64,000 bases of DNA from Devosia ginsengisoli (GTDB lineage: Bacteria; Pseudomonadota; Alphaproteobacteria; Rhizobiales; Devosiaceae). Where the stretch lies: positions 4,342,501 to 4,406,500 of the forward strand of contig NZ_CP042304.1 of the NCBI RefSeq assembly GCF_007859655.1. The letters are read 5' to 3'. The position numbers were made by a program, and so were the translations under genes. Positions 50,193 to 57,681 of this stretch are shown here, piece by piece. Numbering within the stretch: position 1 is the stretch's first letter; each line of letters begins with the position of its first letter. The notes under the pieces were generated by a model that saw only the letters and a list, made by a program, of their open reading frames with translations, searched no databases and was not told the origin of the DNA.

Positions 50193-52295
50193 ATGACCAC
50201 AGTTCCGCCGACCACCATGGCGCCCGAGAGTGTCGAAGAAGCCGTGGAGGGTCTGCCGCCCGGCTTCGGCACGGGCCTTATGGGCCGTATCGCTTTCGGA
50301 ATCGCCATAGCCTTCGCGCTGTTCCAGCTCTGGACAGCCGCCTATGGCACGCTGCCCAGCCAGGTCGTGCGCGCCATGCATGTCGGGTTCCTGCTGCTGC
50401 TCGGCTTCGGCCTGATCGGCAATCTGGTCGCCAAGACTATCTGGAGCCGCATTTTCTTCTGGACCCTGGCCATTCTCGGTTTTCTCACCGGGGTCTATAA
50501 CTGGGTCTTCTATGCTGACCTGCTCAAGCGCAGCAGCTTCCTGACGCCACTCGACCTAGTCGCGGGCAGTGTTGTCGTCGTGCTGGTCTTCGAGGCAGCG
50601 CGACGCCTGATGGGCCTGCCGCTCGCCATTATCTCCGGTATTTTCCTCGCCTACTGCTTTTTCGGCCAGTACATGCCCGGTCCCTTTGTGCATCGCGGCT
50701 ATGACTTCGCGCAGATCGTCGAGCATTTCGGCTTCGGCACCGAGGGCATTTACGGCACGCCGACCTACGTCTCCTCGGCCTATATCTTCATCTTCGTGGT
50801 CTTTGCCGCCTTCCTCGAACGCGCCGGCATGATCCGCCTGTTCAACGATTTCGCGCTGGGCATGGTCGGCGGCTGGCGCGGCGGGCCGGCCCAGGTCTGC
50901 ACGCTGTCCTCGGCGCTGATGGGTACCATTTCCGGCTCCGGCATCGCCAATGTGGTGGCGAGCGGCCAGTTCACCATTCCGCTGATGAAGCGTTTCGGCT
51001 TCCGCTCCGCCTTTGCCGGCGGGGTCGAGGCAACCTCCTCCATGGGTGGCCAGATCATGCCGCCGATCATGGGGGCGGTTGCCTTCATCATGGCCGAAAC
51101 GCTCGACGTGCCCTACAGCACCATCGTCATCGCCGCGCTGATCCCCGCCATGCTCTATTTCGCCACCTGCTTCTGGGTCGTGCATCTCGAAGCCGGCAAG
51201 GCCGGGCTGCGGGGCATGAGCAAGGCCGAATTGCCCAATCCATGGCATGCCGTGCGCGATCACTGGCCGTTGGTGCTGCCTTTGGCGGCACTGGTCTACC
51301 TGCTGTTTGCCGGCTACACGCCGATCTTTGCCGGCACGATGGGCCTGGCTCTGGTCGTGGTGCTGATCCTGGGCACGCCGCTGGCTGCCGCCATCGGACC
51401 GCGCGTGTTCCGCTACGTATTCTGGATTGCGCTGGGCCTGGCCTCGGCTGCGTTCCTGCGCTTTGGCGTCAACCTGCTGATGCTCGTCATCGCCGCATTG
51501 GTGCTGGCCTGCGTCTTCGTCAATGGCGGGCGGGAGACCCTGGCCATCGTGCGCGATAGCCTGGCCGAAGGCGCCCGCAATGCGCTGCCGGTCGGTATCG
51601 CCTGCGCCATTGTCGGCATCGTCATCGGCACGCTGACATTGACCGGCATTGCCTCGACCTTCATCGGCGCCATCATCGCCATCGGCGAGAACAACCTGTT
51701 CCTCTCGCTGGTGCTGACCATGTGCACCTGCCTGGTGCTGGGCATGGGCATTCCCACCATTCCCAACTACATCATCACCTCGTCACTGGCCGGGCCAGCT
51801 TTGCTGGAACTGGGCGTGCCGCTGCTGGTCAGCCATATGTTCGTCTTCTATTTCGGCATCATGGCAGACCTGACCCCGCCGGTGGCCCTGGCCTGCTTCG
51901 CCGCGGCACCCATGGCCAAGACATCGGGCCTCAAGATCTCCATCCAGGCCACCAAGCTGGCGGCCGCCGGCTTCATCGTGCCCTTCATGGCGGTCTATAC
52001 GCCCTCGCTGATGCTGCAGGATGGCGGAGCGATCGCTGCCCAGTTCGGCTATCCGGTTGAGGTCGTCTACATCGTCTTCAAGACCGTGCTGGCCATCGGC
52101 CTGCTGGGCGTGGCCGTGGTCGGCTACCTGTTCGGGCCGGCTAACTGGCTCGAGCGCATCGCGGCCTTTGCCATCGGCATATTGCTGATGCTGGCTTTGC
52201 CACTGACCGACGAGGCCGGCTTCGTGCTTGCCGTAGCGCTGATCGGCCAGCATTGGTGGCGCATGCGTCGGCCCGCCTTGGGGGCGGCCTCCTGA
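50193..52295 (+). CDS. TRAP transporter fused permease (4TM/12TM), TAXI-type
   Basis: 700-residue inner-membrane protein in which the small (DctQ-like, first about 170 residues) and large (DctM-like) subunits are fused. Seen: many helices; GTYVSSAYIFIFVVFAAFLERAGMI-like region, GTISGSGIANVVASGQFTIPLMKRFGF, GGVEATSSMGGQIMPPIMGAVAFIMAE and MGIPTIPNYIITSS, conserved in fused TRAP permeases. It pairs with the TAXI receptor upstream. Its stop overlaps the DUF1850 start (TGATG). Family size is 600-850, so it is intact. Confidence 0.92.
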   Translation: MTTVPPTTMAPESVEEAVEGLPPGFGTGLMGRIAFGIAIAFALFQLWTAAYGTLPSQVVRAMHVGFLLLLGFGLIGNLVAKTIWSRIFFWTLAILGFLTGVYNWVFYADLLKRSSFLTPLDLVAGSVVVVLVFEAARRLMGLPLAIISGIFLAYCFFGQYMPGPFVHRGYDFAQIVEHFGFGTEGIYGTPTYVSSAYIFIFVVFAAFLERAGMIRLFNDFALGMVGGWRGGPAQVCTLSSALMGTISGSGIANVVASGQFTIPLMKRFGFRSAFAGGVEATSSMGGQIMPPIMGAVAFIMAETLDVPYSTIVIAALIPAMLYFATCFWVVHLEAGKAGLRGMSKAELPNPWHAVRDHWPLVLPLAALVYLLFAGYTPIFAGTMGLALVVVLILGTPLAAAIGPRVFRYVFWIALGLASAAFLRFGVNLLMLVIAALVLACVFVNGGRETLAIVRDSLAEGARNALPVGIACAIVGIVIGTLTLTGIASTFIGAIIAIGENNLFLSLVLTMCTCLVLGMGIPTIPNYIITSSLAGPALLELGVPLLVSHMFVFYFGIMADLTPPVALACFAAAPMAKTSGLKISIQATKLAAAGFIVPFMAVYTPSLMLQDGGAIAAQFGYPVEVVYIVFKTVLAIGLLGVAVVGYLFGPANWLERIAAFAIGILLMLALPLTDEAGFVLAVALIGQHWWRMRRPALGAAS

Positions 52296-52663
52296 TGCTG
52301 TGCATCGCAGCGGCCGGCGTGGTGACCGCGCTGGCCGCGACCAGTTTCACCCTGAGCTGGACCCATTCGGTGGAACACACCCAATGGCGGGAGAGCTGGC
52401 TGGTGCAGGGCAATCGGCTGCATCTGGTGGAAGCCAGCGTGGAAGGGGCAGGGGCGGGCATTGCCGTGCCCCCCGACGCCATATGGGCCGATGGGCGCTG
52501 GACCTACACGCCAAACCTGCCGCCATTGCCCAGCCTGAACCTGGCCGCCTCAGGCATGACACCCAGCCCGTGGACCCTGTGCGCATCAGACAGTCCATGC
52601 CTGACGCTGGGCGCCGAGCCGGCCGCCACCATAAGGCTGTGGGCCGCAAAAACCTGCGACTGA
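52295..52663 (+). CDS. DUF1850 domain protein linked to TAXI-TRAP
   Basis: 122-residue small protein with an N-terminal hydrophobic signal or anchor, then the DUF1850 pattern FTLSWTHSVEHTQWRESWLVQGNRLHLVEASVEGAGAGI and WTLCASDSPCLTLGAE. DUF1850 genes commonly follow TAXI-type fused permeases, and their role is unknown. ATG 52295 overlaps the permease stop (TGATG) with a GGGGGCGG stretch upstream; GTG 52253 would start inside the permease gene. Confidence 0.82.
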   Translation: MLCIAAAGVVTALAATSFTLSWTHSVEHTQWRESWLVQGNRLHLVEASVEGAGAGIAVPPDAIWADGRWTYTPNLPPLPSLNLAASGMTPSPWTLCASDSPCLTLGAEPAATIRLWAAKTCD

Positions 52664-52696
52664 CGGCAGGGCTACACGCAATGACCAGGGGGATTT

Positions 52697-52770
52697 TGGA
52701 GCGGGTGAAGGGAATCGAACCCTCGTCGTAAGCTTGGGAAGCTTCTGCTCTACCATTGAGCTACACCCGC
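52697..52770 (-). tRNA. tRNA-Gly (anticodon CCC)
   Basis: 74-nt cloverleaf on the minus strand including an encoded 3' CCA. Seen: acceptor GCGGGTG paired with CACCCGC, D-arm GCTC...GAGC, anticodon loop TTCCCAA (U33, anticodon CCC), and T-arm GAGGGTTCGATTCCCTT. The anticodon stem has one terminal G-A mismatch. Confidence 0.95.
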
Positions 52771-52874
52771 GACCGGCCACTAGATGCGTGAAATCCTTCG
52801 AGGCGTCAAGGCATGGCGATTAACAGTCGCATAACTGCTGTCGCCCTATGCTTCCGGCAAATCCGGGGGCGGAT

Positions 52875-53921
52875 ATGCGCGTATTGATTGTTGACGACAG
52901 CCGGTCGAGCCTTGCCATGATCGGCACGATCATCAAGGCGGCGACCGATGCAGAGATCGACTCCTGCCTGTCGCCGCGCGAAGCGCTGGAGCGTAGCCAG
53001 GCGACCCAATACGATCTGGTCCTGGTCGATCACATCATGCCTGAAATGGATGGCGTGCAATTCACCAGCGCCCTGCGGGCGCGCGAGGCCTACCGGCTGG
53101 TGCCCATCATCATGGTCACCTCGGACATGGACCGCAATACGCGCATCGAGGCGATCCGGGCCGGTGCGACCGACTTCGTCAACAAGCCCTTCGACCCCAC
53201 CGAATTGCAGGCCCGCGTCGCCAATCTGCTGACCCTGCGGACCGCGCAGGTGGAACTGGCCGACCGCGCCAACTGGCTGTCACGCGAAGTGGAACTGGCC
53301 ACGGCGCACCTTTTGGCGCGCGAGGAAGAGATCATCTGGCGGCTAGCCCGCGCCATCGAATATCGCGACGGCGATACCGGTGAGCACGTTTCGCGCGTCG
53401 CCCAGATCAGCCAGCTCATCGCCAGCGGCATCGGCCTCAGCCCGCAGCGCTGCCGGATGATCTACCTGGCCGCGCCCCTGCACGATATCGGCAAGATCGG
53501 CATTGCCGACGCCATTTTGGGCAAGCCCGGCAAGCTGACGCCGGAAGAGTTCACGATCATGCGCGAGCATGTGACCATCGGCGCCCGCATTCTGGAAAAC
53601 GGCTCATCCGAGCTGATCCGCACTGCCGAACTGATCGCCCAGAGCCATCACGAGCGCTGGGATGGGGCCGGCTATCCCGACAAGCTGTCGGGCACCGATA
53701 TTCCGATCGAGGCGCGCGTCGTGGCGATCGCCGATGTGTTCGACGCGCTCTGCTCGGAGCGGCCCTACAAAGCCGCCTGGCCCATCGACAAGGCCTATGC
53801 CGAGATCGTCGCCTGCAGCGGCACGCATTTCGATCCGGCCTGCGTCGCCTCGTTCTGCGCCAAGTGGCCCGAGATCGAAGCCATCATGGGTGGCGCCCAG
53901 GCCGAGGCCGTCGGCCTCTAA
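52875..53921 (+). CDS. Response regulator with HD-GYP phosphodiesterase domain
   Basis: 348 residues: a CheY-like receiver (1-120; acidic pair Asp7/Asp8, phospho-acceptor Asp52 in LVDHIMPEMDG, Lys in VNKPFDP) joined by a short helix to an HD-GYP domain (about 155-325). It has the metal-binding HDIGKIGIAD, the HxxxxHHERWDGAGYPD motif (HHERWDGAGYP) and the VVAIADVFDALCSERPYK end. Such proteins hydrolyse cyclic-di-GMP when phosphorylated, linking signalling to motility. It lies next to the chemotaxis operon but separated by a 540-bp control region; its own kinase is not visible. ATG 52875 begins directly at the receiver; ATG 52848 would add nine residues. Confidence 0.9.
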   Translation: MRVLIVDDSRSSLAMIGTIIKAATDAEIDSCLSPREALERSQATQYDLVLVDHIMPEMDGVQFTSALRAREAYRLVPIIMVTSDMDRNTRIEAIRAGATDFVNKPFDPTELQARVANLLTLRTAQVELADRANWLSREVELATAHLLAREEEIIWRLARAIEYRDGDTGEHVSRVAQISQLIASGIGLSPQRCRMIYLAAPLHDIGKIGIADAILGKPGKLTPEEFTIMREHVTIGARILENGSSELIRTAELIAQSHHERWDGAGYPDKLSGTDIPIEARVVAIADVFDALCSERPYKAAWPIDKAYAEIVACSGTHFDPACVASFCAKWPEIEAIMGGAQAEAVGL

Positions 53922-54046
53922 GACTCCCAGTTTCCTCATTGCCATCATGACCCCGCCGCGCCTGCAGGCAGTGCTGCGCTACGTGCGTCAGTTGGCGATG
54001 ACAAACGGGGAAATTCTCGGCCGGTCAGAAACAACCATACAAGAAC

Positions 54047-54088
54047 AACGACCCGATCGGGTCGTTCCGCGCAGCATGATACTGCGCG
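54047..54088. promoter_or_regulatory. Back-to-back hairpins after the HD-GYP gene
   Basis: Perfect 20-bp palindrome AACGACCCGATCGGGTCGTT (54047-54066), then a hairpin CGCGCAG-N7-CTGCGCG (54068-54088). There is no T tract, so it could be a factor-dependent end for the HD-GYP transcript or a protein-binding structure. It begins the 540-bp control region. Confidence 0.5.
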
Positions 54089-54106
54089 ACATGGCAAGTA
54101 TTACTT

Positions 54107-54208
54107 GAATCGAGACTCGCACCCGACTCGCTGCGCTGGATCGAAGACTCGCGGCTGCAGAGTCATGATTCACCGGATTCACTGATCAGGCTTCCGAGAC
54201 TCTGAATC
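54107..54208. promoter_or_regulatory. Dense cluster of nine GANTC (CcrM) methylation sites
   Basis: GANTC sites start at 54107, 54114, 54125, 54146, 54160, 54167, 54176, 54198 and 54204, nine in 102 bp, all directly readable. A tenth isolated site is at 53922. CcrM methylates GANTC in alphaproteobacteria, and GcrA, encoded in this window, reads that methylation at promoters. The cluster lies about 260 bp before the first gene of the chemotaxis operon. Confidence 0.75.
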
Positions 54209-54233
54209 AAGCACGTAATATTTGTTTGCCAAT

Positions 54234-54274
54234 CGAAAGTAAGATTTGATCGGCGAAAGTAGGCGAAAGTAAGA
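54234..54274 (+). repeat. Helically phased direct repeats CGAAAGTA
   Basis: CGAAAGTAAGA at 54234 and 54264, and CGAAAGTAGG at 54254. Start spacings of 20 and 10 bp place all three on one face of the helix. A diverged GGAAACGTAAGAT-like copy occurs near 54347. It lies in an AT-rich stretch of the chemotaxis operon control region and is typical of a regulator or nucleoid-protein binding array. Confidence 0.55.
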
Positions 54275-54365
54275 CGGCCTTAATCAACTGCGCTTACCTT
54301 CTGTAATGCATCGGATGGGAATACGATGCGCGTAGTCGAAGTCAACGGAAACGTAAGATCGCGTC

Positions 54366-54380
54366 TTAAGAAGTCGGTAA
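54366..54380 (+). promoter_or_regulatory. CtrA-like box in the chemotaxis promoter region
   Basis: TTAA-N7-GTAA, one base off the CtrA consensus TTAA-N7-TTAA, 85 bp before the first gene of the chemotaxis operon. CtrA controls motility and chemotaxis genes in alphaproteobacteria. Single-motif evidence only. Apart from this and the three elements upstream, I see no gene in 53922-54464. Confidence 0.35.
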
Positions 54381-54464
54381 TATACTGGCTTCCGGCGCCG
54401 CGATCCCCATCCTGCGGTATAAAGCCATGTATTGCTTCTTGTGCCCCACCACCCGGTCATTGCC

Positions 54465-54800
54465 ATGACCAAGGGCAGTGTTCACGTCGTCAAAATTTCC
54501 GGCGATGCCGGATTGCGCGCTGCGCAGGATATTGCCGTGTCGCTGCGCGAGGCACTGGCCGGCCATGACAAGGTCGCCATCGCGACCGAAGCAATATCAG
54601 GCGCCGATATCACCACGATCCAACTTCTGCTGGCTGCCCGCAAACAGGCCCTGGCCTCTGGGAAATCGCTGTCGCTTGCGACGCCGCCCACCGGGCCGCT
54701 GCGCGACCTGCTGATCCAGACCGGGTGCCTCGATGCCGACGGCCGGCCGCTCACGCAAGACGGCGACTTCTGGACACCAGCCAAGGGTAAGGCAGCATGA
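54465..54800 (+). CDS. STAS domain protein (chemotaxis operon)
   Basis: 111-residue STAS (sulfate transporter/anti-sigma antagonist) domain protein: VHVVKISGDAGLRAAQDIAVSLREAL, then ADITTIQLLLAARKQALASGKSLSLATPPTGPLRDLLIQTG. The Thr-Thr at the usual phosphorylation position (D-I-T-T-I-Q-L-L) could replace the Ser of SpoIIAA-type proteins. Proteins of this kind are commonly encoded ahead of cheY in alphaproteobacterial Che operons; their function is unsettled. It overlaps cheY by 4 nt. ATG 54465 is used; ATG 54432 in frame has no ribosome site. Confidence 0.8.
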   Translation: MTKGSVHVVKISGDAGLRAAQDIAVSLREALAGHDKVAIATEAISGADITTIQLLLAARKQALASGKSLSLATPPTGPLRDLLIQTGCLDADGRPLTQDGDFWTPAKGKAA

Positions 54801-55165
54801 CAAAGACCATCCTGACCATCGACGATTCAGCATCCATCCGCCAGATGGTGGTCATGACGCTCTCTGCCGCGGGCCTCGATGTCATCGAAGCCATCAACGG
54901 CGCCGATGGTTATACCAAGGCGACGGGCCAGACGGTCCATGCCGTCATCACCGATCTCAACATGCCTGTGATGAACGGCATCGAGTTCATTCGCAAATAC
55001 CGCCAGCACCCGTCCAGCAAGGGCGTGCCGATCATCCTGCTGACCACCGAATCCGACGAGGAGCTCAAGCGCCAGGCCAAGGAAGCCGGCGCCACCGGCT
55101 GGATCGTCAAGCCTTTCAAGCAGGAGCAGTTGCTCGCGGTCATCAAGAAGGTCACCGGCGCATGA
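54797..55165 (+). CDS. cheY: Chemotaxis response regulator CheY
   Basis: 122-residue single receiver domain. Seen: acidic pair Asp9/Asp10 (LTIDDSASIR), phospho-acceptor Asp53 (VITDLNMPVMNG), a Thr in the LLTTES switch region, and Lys in WIVKPFKQEQLL. CheY-P binds the flagellar switch or acts as a phosphate sink. It is phosphorylated by the CheA encoded next (overlap 4 nt). Confidence 0.95.
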   Translation: MTKTILTIDDSASIRQMVVMTLSAAGLDVIEAINGADGYTKATGQTVHAVITDLNMPVMNGIEFIRKYRQHPSSKGVPIILLTTESDEELKRQAKEAGATGWIVKPFKQEQLLAVIKKVTGA

Positions 55166-57183
55166 GCTTCCCCGACCCGACAGAAACCTTCCGCCAGGAA
55201 GCCCGCGAGCTGCTGGAGCAGCTCGAACTGGGCCTGCTCGACCTCGAGCAGAACCCGGCCAATGACGACCTGATCAATTCCACCTTCCGGGCGCTGCACA
55301 CCATCAAGGGCTCCGGCGCCATGTTCGGCTTCACCGCCGTCGCCGCCTTCGTGCATGAATTCGAGACGGCGTTCGACCAGGTGCGCAAGGGCAATAGCCC
55401 AGCGACCTCGGAGCTGATCGCCGTGGCGCTCGACGCCAAGGACCATATCCACAAGCTGATCGAGCAGCCCGAGGCGCCCCAGGCCGGTGGGGAAGCCATT
55501 CTCGAGGCCCTGCGCATCGTCCTGTCAGCCGCCGATGTCGAAGCGGACACGCCGGTCGAGGTTGAAACGCCGGAGCCGGTCGCTGCGCCGGCTACGGCTG
55601 GTCGCTGGCGCATCCGCTTCCGCCTGCCGGGCGACGCGCTGGTCTATGGCACCAATCCGCTACTGTTGCTCGACGAGATCAAGGCCATCGGTCCCTGCAC
55701 CATCGTGGCGCTGACCGATACCATTCCTCCGCTCGACGTGATCGATCCCGAAGTGCCCTATATGGGCTGGCAGGTCGATCTCACGGCCGACGATCCGCGC
55801 GCCGCCATCGACGATGTCTTCCTGTTCCTCAAGGACGGTATGGAACTGTCGGTCGAGCCGCTGAGCGATGAAGAAGCCGCCGCTCCGGCGCCTGTCGCTG
55901 TCCAGGCCGCGCCTAAGCCCGTGCCCGTGGCAGCGCCCGCCAAACCGGCCAAGGCGCCCAAAGCCGCCAAGCCGGTCGAGAAGGAACTGCCAGCCAGCGC
56001 CGAGCGCGCCGCATCCTCCTCCATGCGCGTCGATGCCGAACGGCTCGACGAACTCATGGACCGGGTCGGCGAACTGGTTATTGCCCAGGCCCGCCTGACC
56101 CAGATCGCCGCCATGAGCAGCGACGGTAACCTCAAGACCATCGCCGAGGAACTCGAACGCCTGAGTTCAGGCCTGCGCGATACCACGATGGGCATCCGCA
56201 TGGTGCCGATCGGCACTCTGTTCAGCCGTTTCCGTCGCCTGATCCACGACCTCAGCCGCGATCTCGGCAAGGAGATCGAGTTCATCACCTCGGGCGAGGA
56301 TACCGAACTCGACAAGACCATGATCGAGCGCCTGGCCGATCCGCTGGTCCACCTGATCCGCAATTCGGTCGACCATGGCCTCGAACCGGCTGAAAAGCGT
56401 CTCGCCGCCGGCAAGGCGGCCAAGGGCACGGTGCGGCTGTCAGCCGTCTATGCCGGCGCCGAAGTGGCCATTTCGGTGACTGATGACGGGGCGGGGCTCA
56501 ATGCCGATCGCATCCGCGCCAAGGCTGAAGAAGCGGGCCTGCTGGCCCCGGACGCCAAGATCGCCGACCAGGATCTCTGGCAGATGATCTTCGCCCCCGG
56601 CTTCTCCACCGCCAAGGAAGTCACCTCACTCTCGGGTCGTGGCGTGGGCATGGACGTGGTCAAGCGCACCATTGACGGGCTGCGCGGCAGCATCGATGTT
56701 GCCACGACGCCGGGTAGCGGCTCCACCATGACACTCCGCTTGCCGCTGACACTGGCCATTATCGACGGCATGCTCGTGCGCGTCGGCAACGGCCGCTACA
56801 CCATCCCGCTGGCGGCAGTGGAAGAATGCGTCGAGCTGCCCGAAGGCATCGAAGCCAATGCGCGTGGCCGCAACTTCCTCGATATCCGCGGCAGCCTCGT
56901 GCCCTTCCTGCGCCTGCGCGAAGTGTTCGGCACCAAAGCCCCGGCCGAGCCGCACCAGAAGGTGGTGATCGTCTCGTCCGGCGAAGGCCGTGTCGGTCTC
57001 GTGGTCGATCAGATCATCGGCAACAACCAGACGGTCATCAAGCAACTGAGCAAGCTGCACTCGTCCATCAAGTCGTTCTCCGGGGCGACCATTTTGGGCG
57101 ACGGCACGGTCGCGCTCATCCTCGATACCGCCCACCTGGTCCAGTTCGGCCAGGGCTATGTCGACCAGGGGAGGGCCGCATGA
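55162..57183 (+). CDS. cheA: Chemotaxis histidine kinase CheA
   Basis: 673 residues with the classic layout: HPt domain (1-120; phospho-His46 in [13 protein letters not shown]), a second globular domain (about 148-240), an Ala/Pro/Lys-rich linker (about 245-280), dimerisation domain ([25 protein letters not shown]), HATPase ([43 protein letters not shown]) and a C-terminal CheW-like domain (about 535-670). The ATG overlaps the cheY stop and the stop overlaps the cheW start, consistent with one polycistronic message. The central CheY/CheB-binding P2 region is short and poorly conserved. Confidence 0.95.
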   Translation: MSFPDPTETFRQEARELLEQLELGLLDLEQNPANDDLINSTFRALHTIKGSGAMFGFTAVAAFVHEFETAFDQVRKGNSPATSELIAVALDAKDHIHKLIEQPEAPQAGGEAILEALRIVLSAADVEADTPVEVETPEPVAAPATAGRWRIRFRLPGDALVYGTNPLLLLDEIKAIGPCTIVALTDTIPPLDVIDPEVPYMGWQVDLTADDPRAAIDDVFLFLKDGMELSVEPLSDEEAAAPAPVAVQAAPKPVPVAAPAKPAKAPKAAKPVEKELPASAERAASSSMRVDAERLDELMDRVGELVIAQARLTQIAAMSSDGNLKTIAEELERLSSGLRDTTMGIRMVPIGTLFSRFRRLIHDLSRDLGKEIEFITSGEDTELDKTMIERLADPLVHLIRNSVDHGLEPAEKRLAAGKAAKGTVRLSAVYAGAEVAISVTDDGAGLNADRIRAKAEEAGLLAPDAKIADQDLWQMIFAPGFSTAKEVTSLSGRGVGMDVVKRTIDGLRGSIDVATTPGSGSTMTLRLPLTLAIIDGMLVRVGNGRYTIPLAAVEECVELPEGIEANARGRNFLDIRGSLVPFLRLREVFGTKAPAEPHQKVVIVSSGEGRVGLVVDQIIGNNQTVIKQLSKLHSSIKSFSGATILGDGTVALILDTAHLVQFGQGYVDQGRAA

Positions 57184-57681
57184 GCGCCACCGAAACCGGC
57201 TCCATGAAGGCGCTGACCCTGCGCCTGCAGGACGAACTCTTCGCCGTCGAGGCGGGCAGCGTGCGCGAAATCCTTGATCTCGTGCCGATCACCGAAGTGC
57301 CCAATGCCTCCCCCCTTCGTCAGTGGCCTGATCAATGTGCGCGGCCGCGTCGTGCCGCTGGCCGACCTGCGCGTCATGTTCGGCATGGACCGGCCCGAGC
57401 CCGACGAGGACACCCGTATCGTGGTGATGGAAGTCGATATCGACGGCGAACCCACCGTCGCCGGCATCCTTGCCGACAAGGTCCACGATGTCACCGACAT
57501 CGAAGCCGCCTCCATCGAGGAAGCACCCAGGGTCGGCATGCGCTGGCGCCCCGAATTCATTCGCGGCATCGGCAAGCGCAATGGCGGCTTCATCATCATC
57601 CCCGACCTGGGGCGAATTTTCGAAACACAGGGCGCCAGAACCGCGTCATCAGCAGCATCAGAAGAAAGGTCTGCACCGTGA
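57180..57681 (+). pseudogene. cheW: CheW coupling protein, interrupted by a frameshift in a C6 tract
   Basis: Starting at ATG 57180 (overlapping the cheA stop), the protein begins [20 protein letters not shown]...[14 protein letters not shown], a CheW N-terminus. At the run of six C (57310-57315) the frame breaks, and the expected continuation [20 protein letters not shown]...[15 protein letters not shown] is in the +1-shifted frame, ending at TGA 57681. With one C fewer the gene encodes a 166-residue CheW of normal length. As given, the start frame has no stop and runs on into the downstream chemoreceptor. It is either an assembly or sequencing error in the homopolymer, or a real indel or phase-variable tract. 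A second intact cheW lies at 61716. Confidence 0.8.

Noticed and set aside
53922..54464. Small protein gene in the chemotaxis control region
   Set aside because: Short frames exist, but none has a ribosome site plus coding-like composition, and the segment is dominated by repeats and GANTC sites.
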